DNA from: Bifidobacterium leontopitheci
GTDB lineage: Bacteria > Actinomycetota > Actinomycetes > Actinomycetales > Bifidobacteriaceae
Length of the DNA stretch: 59,403 bases
Direction of reading: 5' to 3'
Assembly (NCBI RefSeq): GCF_009193355.1
Contig: NZ_WBVT01000017.1
Location: 1-59,403, forward strand
The position numbers and the translations under genes are program-made. Shown here piece after piece: positions 36,539-44,439 of the stretch. Position 1 is the stretch's first letter. Every line of letters starts with the position of its first letter. Under the pieces are notes generated by a model. The model had not been told where the DNA came from. It saw nothing but the letters and a program-made list of their open reading frames with translations, and searched no databases.

Positions 36539-37318
36539 TCAGATGATGTCCCGCCGCACGCCGTTCCGTAGCCGTTTGACCGCCACATGCACGAACAGCA
36601 GTCCTACAGCCGCCCAGCAGGTTGCCGCCAGTAGATCCACCGCCGCATCCAACGCATCCATCAACGTATTCCCGCCATTCGCCAGCGACGCCAGCGTGCC
36701 GGTCATCGGGACGAGGTGAAACACGCCGCGCAGCCAGCCCGGGTACAGGGTGACCGGCACGATCACGCCGGCCGTCAGCGGCATGATCGCGTCCAGGATG
36801 GTATCTCCGAGATAGGGGTCCGGCAGGCTTACGCCTATGCCGGCGCAACATACGCCCATCAGCACTCCGACAATCATCGTCGGCGGGCACAAGGCCACGA
36901 CGCGCAACAGAAACCCGACATCATGCGCAGGCGAGAACGCGAACACGGATCCAATGGTGACCGCCGCGGTGAGTGTCGAGAGCAGCAGAGGCATGACGGC
37001 CCCGCCGATCCAATAGGCGAGGTCCACACTGCGCCGCAGATGGATGTCCTCGAAAATGCCAAGGTCACGGTCCGTGGCGGCCTTGTCGACGACGCCCGCC
37101 TCCACCGACAAGCACAGCGAGACGAGCGCGGCCGCGTAGCCGATGCGAGTGTAGTCGGGCGCGAGCAGATCCTGACCGAACATGATGTCGTATGCGATGC
37201 TGAACAGCGGCGTCAGGACCAGCGTCGTCAAGGCGGTCCCCAGCGTCGCGAACGCCGTCGACGACGCGAAGGAGATACGCACCATGCTGGCGACGCGGTA
37301 CGCGAACCCGTTGCCCAT
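36539..37318 (-). CDS. ABC-2 type exporter permease (second subunit)
   Basis: 259 residues with six hydrophobic segments (for example IGYAAALVSLCLSVEAGVV and PTMIVGVLMGVCCAGIGVSL) and a basic C-terminus (RLRNGVRRDII). Its ATG follows the stop of the preceding permease gene directly (TGA then ATG), so the two are translated together. With the ATPase upstream they form a DrrAB-like three-gene exporter, often for drugs, lipids or peptides; the substrate is unknown. Confidence 0.82.
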   Translation of the reverse strand: MGNGFAYRVASMVRISFASSTAFATLGTALTTLVLTPLFSIAYDIMFGQDLLAPDYTRIGYAAALVSLCLSVEAGVVDKAATDRDLGIFEDIHLRRSVDLAYWIGGAVMPLLLSTLTAAVTIGSVFAFSPAHDVGFLLRVVALCPPTMIVGVLMGVCCAGIGVSLPDPYLGDTILDAIMPLTAGVIVPVTLYPGWLRGVFHLVPMTGTLASLANGGNTLMDALDAAVDLLAATCWAAVGLLFVHVAVKRLRNGVRRDII

Positions 37319-38086
37319 TCAGACCACCTCCAGAGTCGCGCTGCGGCACGCGCGGTCAAGTACCACGCGGCCGAGCGTCCACGCGGCCGCCATCCATATC
37401 AGACTGACCGTGAGCCCTATGCTGGCGTTCGTCCATGTCGCGAGCGCGCCGCCGGCCGTTTCGCGGTTGCCCAGCAGCATATCGATCGGCCAGTGGATGG
37501 GAATGACCATGCCGGCCGCGTGCAGCCATGCCGGCGGCGTGGACTGCGTGAACAGCAGGCCGGACGCGATGAGCACCGGGGCCAGCAGCAGGCTTTCATA
37601 GGCGATCGCGTTCGGCGTGAGCACGAACACCGTGGCGATCACGAACGCGACCGACAGGCAAGCGAACCACAGTAGTACGGTGCCGCCGATGAGCCGGGGT
37701 ACTTGCGACATGCTGACGCCGGCCGTTCGCGTGAGCGCCGTCCATATGGCCCATGACAGGGGCATGGCCGCCAGACCGAACGTGGATACGGAACTGACGA
37801 CCGCGGCCAGCGGACGCCTCGGGTCGATGCGGCCGGCGACCAGATACACCAGCGTTCCTTTGTATCGTTCGAATCCGAGGATTCCGGTCGCGCATGTGGA
37901 GACGGTCCACATGCCGATGATGCCGCTGCGCACCCACAGCACCGCAGGGTCGCCGCCCCACACGCGCCAAGCGAGCACCTGCGTTACCACGGCGCTGAGC
38001 GTGGCGACCACCATGAGCTGTGCGAAATACGGGACGGAGGCGAACTGCCGCAGCTCGAACCACATCATGCGCAATTGCCGTCTCAC
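37319..38086 (-). CDS. ABC-2 type exporter permease (first subunit)
   Basis: 255 residues, six predicted helices, starting with an amphipathic segment (RRQLRMMWFELRQFASVPYF) typical of ABC-2 permeases. The start codon is a GTG (38084-38086) that overlaps the ATPase stop as GTGA. It is the middle gene of the three-gene exporter. It is not closely similar to the neighbouring permease by eye, so the pair probably forms a heterodimeric channel. Confidence 0.82.
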   Translation of the reverse strand: MRRQLRMMWFELRQFASVPYFAQLMVVATLSAVVTQVLAWRVWGGDPAVLWVRSGIIGMWTVSTCATGILGFERYKGTLVYLVAGRIDPRRPLAAVVSSVSTFGLAAMPLSWAIWTALTRTAGVSMSQVPRLIGGTVLLWFACLSVAFVIATVFVLTPNAIAYESLLLAPVLIASGLLFTQSTPPAWLHAAGMVIPIHWPIDMLLGNRETAGGALATWTNASIGLTVSLIWMAAAWTLGRVVLDRACRSATLEVV

Positions 38087-39060
38087 CGTTGCAATCCTTC
38101 GCTGATGGCCAGATAGGCATCCTCCAGGCTTGCCGGATGCGTCAGCAGGTCCAGCGGCCGGTCGAATCCGGAGTGCCGCAGCACTGTAAGCAGCTGGGCT
38201 ACACCGGCATCCGGATTCGACCGCCAGTGCACAGTGAGGGCCCAGTTCGCGCCTTTGGGGCGTATACGGGCGTCGCCGAGCGTGCGGACGGATTCGATCA
38301 GGATGTCGCGGATATCGGCAGCGCGCGCGGGCAGCGTGGCGGTGGTCGTCGCGCGGATGCCCGCGTAGTCGGCGATGTCGCGCACCTGACCGGATACGAC
38401 GATGCTGCCGGCGCCGATGACCGCTATCGTGGTCGCGAGTTCTTCGACCTCGTCCATGGCATGGCTGGTCAGCAGGATGCCGCGACCTTCCGCGGCCAAG
38501 GTGGCGATCAGGTCGCGCACGCTCAAGGAGGCTTCCGGATCCAAACCGCTGGTCGGCTCGTCAAGCAGCAGCAGTCCCGGCTTGCCGAGCAGCGCGCGGG
38601 CGATATGCAGCCGCTGCTTCATGCCGCGCGAGAATTCGCCGACCTTGCTGGTGGAACGGTCGGCGAGCCCTACTCGTTCCAGCGCCTGGTCGACTTCACC
38701 GCGTCGGCGTGAGCCGGGAACGCCGGCCACGTCGGCGAAGAACAGCAGATTGTCCAATGCTGAGGCGCGCGGGTAGAAACCCAGGTCGCCGCCGAGTGCG
38801 AGGCCCAGGCCGCTGCGTGCCTGAAACGGGTGACGGATCGCGTCGACGCCGCCGATGGTCAGCTCGCCGCCGGTCGGCGTCAGCAGCGTGGAACACATGC
38901 GCACGGTGGTCGTCTTGCCGGCGCCGTTGGGGCCGACCAGTGCGAACACTTCGCCGGGCCTAATATCGAACGACACGTCATGCACCGCGACGAACTTCCC
39001 CTTGTCGAAGGTGCGTTCCAGATGCCGTGCGGATAAGAGCGTGCCTTTATTATTCATCAT
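38083..39060 (-). CDS. ABC exporter ATP-binding protein (DrrA-like)
   Basis: 325 residues. It has Walker A GPNGAGKTTTV, a Q-loop region around GLALGGDLGFYPRAS, the signature EFSRGMKQRL, Walker B LLLLDEPTSGLD, the H-loop LLTSHAMDEVEEL and a C-terminal accessory domain of about 100 residues, as in DrrA/NodI proteins. The start at 39058-39060 (two ATGs) has AAGAAGG about 12 bases upstream; a longer frame to 39153 adds an unconserved stretch. It heads the exporter operon. Confidence 0.9.
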   Translation of the reverse strand: MMNNKGTLLSARHLERTFDKGKFVAVHDVSFDIRPGEVFALVGPNGAGKTTTVRMCSTLLTPTGGELTIGGVDAIRHPFQARSGLGLALGGDLGFYPRASALDNLLFFADVAGVPGSRRRGEVDQALERVGLADRSTSKVGEFSRGMKQRLHIARALLGKPGLLLLDEPTSGLDPEASLSVRDLIATLAAEGRGILLTSHAMDEVEELATTIAVIGAGSIVVSGQVRDIADYAGIRATTTATLPARAADIRDILIESVRTLGDARIRPKGANWALTVHWRSNPDAGVAQLLTVLRHSGFDRPLDLLTHPASLEDAYLAISEGLQR

Positions 39061-39356
39061 ACGGAGGATTACCTTCTTTCGTTTGCTGGATGCCTCCGCT
39101 GCGTTCGCTTGTGCCGGTTGCATGCGGTGTGCCGTGCTATGGAATTGCGTCATGCATAAGGTAGGGCGCCTTCCGCATGTGAGGTTCGGATTCGCGATTG
39201 GCGCTCTGCATATGCGGCAATCAGCCTGCCTTCCCCCCCTTAAAACGATACATGCGTAGGTGATTATCGGTCAACGGGCGCGACGGTGTGGTTCGTCACA
39301 TTTCGTCTATTGCTTCTTCCGCGTCGGGTTCTTTCGTCTTCCTGTCTTCCCTCCTT

Positions 39357-39497
39357 CCCCGTCTCTAAGATGCACAATCTGCATCTTAGAGACGGGGAAG
39401 GCTCGGATTGTGTGCTTTAAGGTACACAATCCGCGTTATTCCTTCACGCTCTGATTACAAAAAATCCGCAAGATGCACATTGTGTATCTTGCGGATT
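39357..39497. repeat. Three successive hairpins between the exporter operon and cysS
   Basis: CCCCGTCTCTAAGATGC (39357-39373) pairs perfectly with 39381-39397 over 17 bases. CGGATTGTGT (39404-39413) pairs with 39424-39433. AATCCGCAAGAT (39463-39474) pairs with 39486-39497. The first and third loops share ACAAT/ACATTGT-type sequence and AAGATGC. They may end cysS transcription and insulate the exporter operon. No gene lies in 39061-39615. Confidence 0.8.
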
Positions 39498-39520
39498 GTG
39501 GGTATGGCGGTTATCCCGCG

Positions 39521-39613
39521 GTCCGGTTCGGCCCGGTCCGGTCCGGTTCGGTCCGGTTCGGCCCGGTTCGGTCCAGCTCGGTCCGGTTCGGTCCGGTTCG
39601 GCCGAACCGGACC
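39521..39613. repeat. 10-bp GTCCGGTTCG tandem repeat ending in a 24-bp palindrome
   Basis: Eight 10-base units (GTCCGGTTCG and one- to three-base variants) run from 39521 to 39600. The last unit merges into the palindrome GGTCCGGTTCGG/CCGAACCGGACC (39590-39613), just two bases past the cysS stop. A 10-base period equals one helical turn. It may act as a terminator. Confidence 0.85.
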
Positions 39614-39615
39614 CC

Positions 39616-41274
39616 TTATTTCAGGCTCCAGGTGCTGCCCTGCGGGCTGTCCTCGATGGCGATGCCCGCGGCGCCCAGCGCGTCGCGGATCGCGTCGGCC
39701 TTCGCGAAGTCGCGCTCCTTGCGGGCGGCGGCGCGCGCGGCCAGCTGTTCGCCGATCAGCGCGTCCAGGGCCTTGCGTTCCGGGCTGGCGTCCGCGTCGT
39801 CGGCGGAGCCGGCTGCGCCGGAGCTCAGCCACGGCTCGGCCAGCGGGTCAAGGCCCAGCGTGTCGAGCATGGCGCGCACGTCGCGCAGCGCGAGCTTGAT
39901 CTGCTCCACGGCCACCTCCGGCGTGTACTGCGTCGACTTCGTCTCGAGCTGGCTGAGCAGGATGTTGCCCTTGCGGATTTCACCGAAGATCGCTGCCAGT
40001 GCGCCTGGCACGTTGATGTCGTTGTTGAGTGCCGCCACGAAATCGTCCGGCAGCTCGTCGGCGCCCATGGCCTCGATCTCTTCGCGAGTCGGCTGTTCGC
40101 CGACCGCCGCGCCGGCGCGTTCGATGAAGTTCGAGACGCGATCGTACGCCGTCTGCGCCTCCACCAGCGCCTGGTCGGACCATTCCAGCATCGAACGGTA
40201 CTGCACGGAGCCCAGCGCATAGCGCACCACCCATGCGGAATGCGCCGCGAGCACGCTCGGCACCGAAAGCCCCGTGCCCAGCGACTTGCTCATCTTCTCG
40301 CCCTTGGTGGTCACCCACGCGGAGTGCATCCAGCGCGCCGCCGACTCGTAACCGGCCGCACGCGTCTGCGCCATCTCGTTCTCGTGGTGCGGGAACCGCA
40401 GGTCAAGGCCGCCGCCGTGGATGTCGAAACCGTCCTTGAGATACCGGTGGCTCATCGCAGAGCATTCGATATGCCAGCCGGGCCGTCCCACGCCGAACGG
40501 CGTCGCCCAGCGCGCGTCGAGCGGATCGGTGCTCTTCGGCGCCTTCCACAGCGCGAAGTCGCGCGGGTCGTGCTTGTCGGGGGAGGCGTCGGCCGGGTCG
40601 ACGGGATTGTACTTGTCGGCGCCGGTCGCGTCCACGCTCGGCCCCATGCGGTCGGCGACGGCGGCCGCCTCGTCCACTTCCGCGGTCTGCTTCTGGTGGG
40701 TGAGCTCGCCGTAGTGCGGCCAGCTGGCCACGTCGAAGTACACGTTGCCGGTGGGCTTGCCGTCTGCGTCGCGTACGACGTAGGCGTGGCCGTTGTCGAT
40801 GATCCGCTGGATGAGGTCGACCATGTCGGGCACGTGGCCGGTCGCGCGCGGCTCGACGGTCGGCGGCAGCACGCCGAGCGTGTCGTACGCCTGCGTGAAC
40901 TCGCGCTCGTAGTAGTACGCCCGCGCCCACCACTGCTGGCCTGCGGCGGCGGCCTTGTCTAGGATCTTGTCGTCGATGTCGGTCACGTTGCGCACGAACG
41001 TGACCTGATAGCCGAGCCGCATCATCCAGCGGCGCACCACGTCGAATGCGACTGCAGCGCGGATGTGGCCGATGTGCGGCGAGGACTGCACGGTCGCGCC
41101 GCACACGTAGATGCCGACCTTGCCGGGCTTGATCGGCGTGAAGGCGGAGACGGTGTGCGAGGCGGTGTCGTACAGTTTGAGCCCGGCGGCGGCGCGGGTG
41201 ACGCCGGGCTGCCGGGTGGTGGCTTCTGCGGTTGCAGAAACGTTGGAATTCTGCGGTTCTTGGGCTTGTGTCAT
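39616..41274 (-). CDS. cysS: Cysteinyl-tRNA synthetase
   Basis: CysS charges tRNA-Cys with cysteine. It has the class I motifs SPHIGHIRA (HIGH) and [10 protein letters not shown] (KMSKS), zinc ligands in [15 protein letters not shown] and FPHHENE, the DALR-type anticodon region and the C-terminal [15 protein letters not shown]. 552 residues from the chosen ATG. I prefer 41274 to the ATG at 41304 because TACCCT lies exactly 7 bases upstream, the leaderless spacing also seen for trmD and coaD; neither start has a good ribosome-binding site. A Thr/Ala/Asp-rich insert (about [18 protein letters not shown]) precedes DFALWK. Confidence 0.95.
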   Translation of the reverse strand: MTQAQEPQNSNVSATAEATTRQPGVTRAAAGLKLYDTASHTVSAFTPIKPGKVGIYVCGATVQSSPHIGHIRAAVAFDVVRRWMMRLGYQVTFVRNVTDIDDKILDKAAAAGQQWWARAYYYEREFTQAYDTLGVLPPTVEPRATGHVPDMVDLIQRIIDNGHAYVVRDADGKPTGNVYFDVASWPHYGELTHQKQTAEVDEAAAVADRMGPSVDATGADKYNPVDPADASPDKHDPRDFALWKAPKSTDPLDARWATPFGVGRPGWHIECSAMSHRYLKDGFDIHGGGLDLRFPHHENEMAQTRAAGYESAARWMHSAWVTTKGEKMSKSLGTGLSVPSVLAAHSAWVVRYALGSVQYRSMLEWSDQALVEAQTAYDRVSNFIERAGAAVGEQPTREEIEAMGADELPDDFVAALNNDINVPGALAAIFGEIRKGNILLSQLETKSTQYTPEVAVEQIKLALRDVRAMLDTLGLDPLAEPWLSSGAAGSADDADASPERKALDALIGEQLAARAAARKERDFAKADAIRDALGAAGIAIEDSPQGSTWSLK

Positions 41275-41350
41275 ACCTTTGAGGGTATCTGTGTTGCGCG
41301 ACATCGCGGGTGGGTTTTGGACGGGAGGGGTTCGGGAGTCTGATGGGCGT

Positions 41351-41601
41351 ACTCCCGGGATCCTCCCATCCGAGGTGCCTGGAATGGGAGGATGTTGGGA
41401 GTTGGGGTGCCTACTCCCAACATCCTCCCGTCTAAAGGGTTTGGGATGGGAGGATGTCGGGATTCTGCTTGATGTACTCCCGGGATTCTCCCATCCGAAG
41501 GTCTTGGAATGGGAGGATGTTGGGAGTCTGCCGGGTGTGCGGCGATTTCAATCCCGTAATCCTCCCATCCGGGGTGCCCGGAATGGGAGAAAAACGGGAG
41601 T
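41351..41601. repeat. Array of four 52-base hairpins upstream of cysS
   Basis: Hairpins occupy 41351-41402, 41413-41464, 41476-41527 and 41551-41601. Each runs ACTCCC..., then CCTCCCATCC, a short loop, GGAATGGGAGGA and GGGAGT. The stems have paired substitutions (for example GGGATC against ATGTTGG), suggesting pressure for structure or simple gene-conversion noise. The array fills the gap between the aldo/keto reductase stop and cysS, so it is also 5' of cysS. Confidence 0.85.
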
Positions 41602-41626
41602 CTGACGCTGCCCCGGCCAACCCCGC

Positions 41627-42604
41627 TCACCCGACATGCCGCTCGAACCGGTGGAATCCGCTGATCCGGTCGATTTCGGCCATAGCATCGTCCGGAATCT
41701 CCAGCCCGGATGCCGCAAGATTGCTTTCCAGCTGGCTGGGCTTGCTCGCACCGGCGATCACGCAGCTGATTTCCGGATGCTGCAGGATCCACGCCAGCGA
41801 CAGCACGGCCAGGCTCACGCCGAGGCCGTCCGCCACGCCGCGCAGCTGTTCCACGAGGTCGAGGTTCCGGTCGGTGAGCAGGTCGTTGATCTGGTGGTCG
41901 GCCTGCCAGGTGGCGCGCGAGCCGGCTGGCAGCGGCTTGCCTTTGCGGTACTTGCCGGTGAGCAGTCCCTGCGCGAGCGGCGAGAACGTGGTGATGCCGA
42001 TGCCGTGGCGGCGGCATTCGCCCATGATCTCGTGTTCGATGTAGCGGTCCACGATGTTGTACTGCGGCTGCACCACGGTGATCGGGTACAGGTTGTACCG
42101 GTCGACGATGCGCTGCGCTTCTTCGAGCCGTGCGCCGCCCCATTCTTCGGAGACGCCGTAATAGAGGACCTTGCCTTGCGCGACGAGGTCGCTCATTGCG
42201 CGTAGTGTTTCGGTCAGGTCGCAGGTTTCGTCGAAACGGTGGCAGTAGTAGAGGTCCACGTAGTCGGTCTGCAGGTTCTTGAGCGTCTGGTCGATGCTTT
42301 CGAAGATGTGCTTGCGGCTCAGGCCGCGGTCGTTCACGCCGTCGCCGGTGGGGAAGTACACTTTGCTGGAAATGACCAGTTCGCGGCGTGGGTATTGTTT
42401 GAGTGTGTCGCCGAGGAACCGTTCGGCGTCGCCGCCGGAGTAGGCGTCGGCGCAGTCGAAGAAGTTGACGCCGTTGTCGTAGGCGAGGCGGACGACGTCT
42501 CGTGCGACGTCCAGCTGGGTGTCGTCGGCGAGCCGCGTCACCCAGCTGCCGAGTGCGATTTCGCTGATTTTCAGTCCTGACTTGCCAACTGGACGGTAGT
42601 GCAT
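41627..42604 (-). CDS. Aldo/keto reductase
   Basis: 325-residue NAD(P)H-dependent oxidoreductase of the potassium-channel beta-subunit-like group. The catalytic tetrad is visible: D and Y in FFDCADAYSGG, K in LVISSKVYF, and H in LYYCHRFD. The cofactor end has CVIAGASKPSQLESNL. The start at 42602-42604 has GGAAGGAACC upstream and gives MHYRPVGKSGLKISEIALGSW (shown to its first 20 or so residues). The substrate is unknown. It stands alone, followed by the hairpin array and cysS. Confidence 0.92.
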   Translation of the reverse strand: MHYRPVGKSGLKISEIALGSWVTRLADDTQLDVARDVVRLAYDNGVNFFDCADAYSGGDAERFLGDTLKQYPRRELVISSKVYFPTGDGVNDRGLSRKHIFESIDQTLKNLQTDYVDLYYCHRFDETCDLTETLRAMSDLVAQGKVLYYGVSEEWGGARLEEAQRIVDRYNLYPITVVQPQYNIVDRYIEHEIMGECRRHGIGITTFSPLAQGLLTGKYRKGKPLPAGSRATWQADHQINDLLTDRNLDLVEQLRGVADGLGVSLAVLSLAWILQHPEISCVIAGASKPSQLESNLAASGLEIPDDAMAEIDRISGFHRFERHVG

Positions 42605-42825
42605 GATGGTTCCTTCCGTGGGTGTGTGGTTGGTGCGTCCTGTGTGGGGTGTTGTGCGGCGGTGATGGATTGCCGACGTTGCGGACACGGGATTGTGCGC
42701 GCTAACAATCGTATGTACGATACCGCTGATGCCGGATATGGCCGCACGTGCCGTGGGAACGGTTGGCAGCCGACTGACGACCGCTTGTTACACCGCTTTA
42801 CGGTGGTGATGCAACAATAGGAGTC

Positions 42826-43551
42826 ATGACGCAATCGCAAGTGCTTATCGTGCAGCATGTCCCGTGGGAGAAGCCGGGGCGCATCCTCGACAATCTGGAG
42901 GATCTGAACCTGCCGACGGTCACGGTGAACATCGCCAAGGTCAAGAAGCCCGACCTTCCCGATTTCTCGCAGGTGTGCGGCGTGGTCGTGATGGGCGGGC
43001 CGATGGGGGCGCTCGACTATGACAAGTATCCCGGCCTCAAGGCCGAGGCGAAACTCGTCAAGGCGGCGGTCAGCGTCGGCAAGCCGGTGCTCGGCGTGTG
43101 CTTGGGCCATCAGATCATCGCGACTGCGCTCGGCGCGAAGCTCAGCCGCGGCGAGGCTCCCGAGATCGGTCTCGCTCCGATCAAGCGCGTCGACAAGCAT
43201 GCGTATTTTTCCATGTGGAACAAGCAGACCGAGGTGCTCCACTGGCATAACGATGTGGTGGGGCTGCCTGAAGGCGCTCAGCTGCTCGCCCGTTCCGAGC
43301 ACACCAAGGTGCAGGCGTTCCGTGTCGGCTCCGCGCTGGGGCTCCAATTCCATCTTGAGGTTACGCCCACGCTGCTTGAGGAGTGGCTGAGCGAGCCGTC
43401 CATGGTCAAGGACCTCAAGGCGGCCGGCGGGTCCAAATCGCAGCTGCGCGAGGCGTTCGCCGCCAGCAACCCGCAGATCGCCCCGCTCGCCGAGCAGGTG
43501 TTCTCCGGATTCGCCGCCCGCTGCGCCTCCTACGCGAAAACCCTCAACTGA
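42826..43551 (+). CDS. Class I glutamine amidotransferase (GMP synthase-like)
   Basis: 241 residues. The nucleophile elbow is GVCLGHQ, and the other triad residues are in LGLQFHLEV, as in stand-alone GuaA-like GATase domains. There is no synthetase domain, so the acceptor is unknown; relatives are annotated as GMP synthase-like or gamma-glutamyl peptide hydrolases. TAGGAGTC lies before the ATG. It diverges from the aldo/keto reductase gene and is followed by repeats. Confidence 0.88.
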   Translation: MTQSQVLIVQHVPWEKPGRILDNLEDLNLPTVTVNIAKVKKPDLPDFSQVCGVVVMGGPMGALDYDKYPGLKAEAKLVKAAVSVGKPVLGVCLGHQIIATALGAKLSRGEAPEIGLAPIKRVDKHAYFSMWNKQTEVLHWHNDVVGLPEGAQLLARSEHTKVQAFRVGSALGLQFHLEVTPTLLEEWLSEPSMVKDLKAAGGSKSQLREAFAASNPQIAPLAEQVFSGFAARCASYAKTLN

Positions 43552-43591
43552 CTTGTTATCCCTCGGCTCGGGAGCCACGGGACTGGCCCGA

Positions 43592-43772
43592 CCCTTGGCC
43601 CCCTCGGTGGAGGGGGCTGTCAGCGAAGCTGACTGGGGGAGCGTCACCCGCATATTGAGCCTGCCGTAGGCGGTCCTTAATCGCAGGACGCTGCCAGCGA
43701 AGCCGACTGTCCCGTTCCTTGGCCCCCTCGGTGGAGGGGGCTGTCTGAGCATAGCGAAGACTGGGGGAGCGC
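43592..43772 (+). repeat. Two GGCCCCCTC-type repeats with a relative of the ffh 120-bp repeat between them
   Basis: Copies lie at 43592-43650 and 43717-43772. Between them, ATTGAGCCTGCCGTAGGCGG followed by TCCTTAATCGCAGG is the inverted form of the core of the 120-base repeat beside ffh. The cluster ends just before the mirror-image peptide locus. No gene is present in 43552-43925. Confidence 0.8.
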
Positions 43773-43819
43773 CGACGCTACCACATGAAGAAGCGGTTAT
43801 TAACCACATCACCCGCACA

Positions 43820-43848
43820 TACCCGTTTCGGGTATATACACGGCGTGT
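43820..43848 (+). promoter_or_regulatory. Paired palindromes upstream of the plus-strand peptide gene
   Basis: TACCC-N5-GGGTA (43820-43834) overlaps TATATA, which is followed by ACACG-N-CGTGT (43838-43848). The same arrangement stands in front of the minus-strand copy (49968-49996) at the same distance from the peptide start, allowing for a 6-base deletion. The first palindrome keeps its arms while its centre differs (GTTTC against AAAAC). Probable binding sites for the linked response regulator or another factor (inferred). Confidence 0.55.
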
Positions 43849-43925
43849 CGCGGATTTGCGGTGTCTTGTTTTCCTCTACGCTGAGAGTACCCGCACGAGA
43901 GGAGTGCGGAAGACCTGCTTCCTTC

Positions 43926-44033
43926 ATGACGCCGGTGACGGCGCCCCCAATACACAGAAACCCCATCCGCCCGCCGATCGATTCGATTCAGCATTGGCCC
44001 TATCCAAGGAAGGAAGTGAATCCGCCGCTATGA
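43926..44033 (+). CDS. Small upstream open frame overlapping the peptide start
   Basis: 35 codons starting MTPVTAPPIHRNPIRPPIDS and ending KEVNPPL. Its TGA shares bases with the peptide gene's ATG (ATGA at 44030-44033). The second locus copy keeps this frame despite a 6-base length difference. No Shine-Dalgarno is seen. It may be a leader peptide for translational coupling, or chance. Confidence 0.3.
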   Translation: MTPVTAPPIHRNPIRPPIDSIQHWPYPRKEVNPPL

Positions 44034-44353
44034 CCAAGAAAGATTCCATGAGAAAACGCCTCTCCGCGCTTGCCGCGGCCGCTGCCTGCCTGATGGCCGT
44101 CGGCGTCGCGCCCGCCGCGAACGCCTGGTATAACAGCGGGGAGCGCAACGACTCCTACATGACCGGCCTGTGGAAGTACAACTGGACGCACTCGTACGCC
44201 ACCTGCCGCGCAGGGCGTGCCCAGTGCACGGCCGAGGCCATCCAGGACGTCACGACGGTAGACCGGAAAATCGCAGCAGCACGCGGTTCCGTAGTCACTG
44301 CGGAAGCATACGGCATCGAGCGGAACGCTCATGACAGCGCGAGACTCTACTGA
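44030..44353 (+). CDS. Small secreted two-cysteine peptide, lactococcin 972-like layout (copy 1)
   Basis: 107 residues: a basic start, a signal helix (LSALAAAAACLMAVGVAPAANA) and a mature part of about 75 residues starting WYNSGERNDSYMTG. The mature part has HSYATC, a second cysteine in RAQC and the ending AEAYGIERNAHDSARLY. The layout (S-Y, H-S-A-T-like motif, then AG...A...G..N....A..Y near the end) recalls the lactococcin 972 bacteriocin family, but similarity is weak and judged by eye. The ATG at 44030 has AAGGAAGGAAGTG upstream; the open frame extends further but would bury the signal peptide. Two lipoprotein genes follow; a hairpin separates them. Confidence 0.75.
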   Translation: MTKKDSMRKRLSALAAAAACLMAVGVAPAANAWYNSGERNDSYMTGLWKYNWTHSYATCRAGRAQCTAEAIQDVTTVDRKIAAARGSVVTAEAYGIERNAHDSARLY

Positions 44354-44370
44354 CTAGTCCACACACAATG

Positions 44371-44420
44371 AGGAATGGCTGCCGAGGGGTCGCGGGACTC
44401 CCCGGCGGCCTATTCCTTTT
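44371..44420 (+). terminator. Hairpin with T-run between the peptide and lipoprotein genes
   Basis: GGAATGGCTGCCGAGGGG pairs with CCCCGGCGGCCTATTCC and is followed by TTTT. As an attenuator it would give more peptide mRNA than lipoprotein mRNA. The other locus copy keeps a weaker form (about 49400-49450). Confidence 0.65.
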
Positions 44421-44439
44421 AACTGCATGGAGGTGAACA

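Noticed and set aside
38083..42604. cysS, the exporter and the aldo/keto reductase as one operon
   Set aside because: They share a strand, but gaps of 350-550 bases filled with hairpin arrays separate them, so separate transcription is more likely.
43856..44029. N-terminal extension of the secreted peptide
   Set aside because: The frame is open upstream in both copies, but the extension would place the signal peptide inside the protein, and a ribosome-binding site sits just before the internal ATG.
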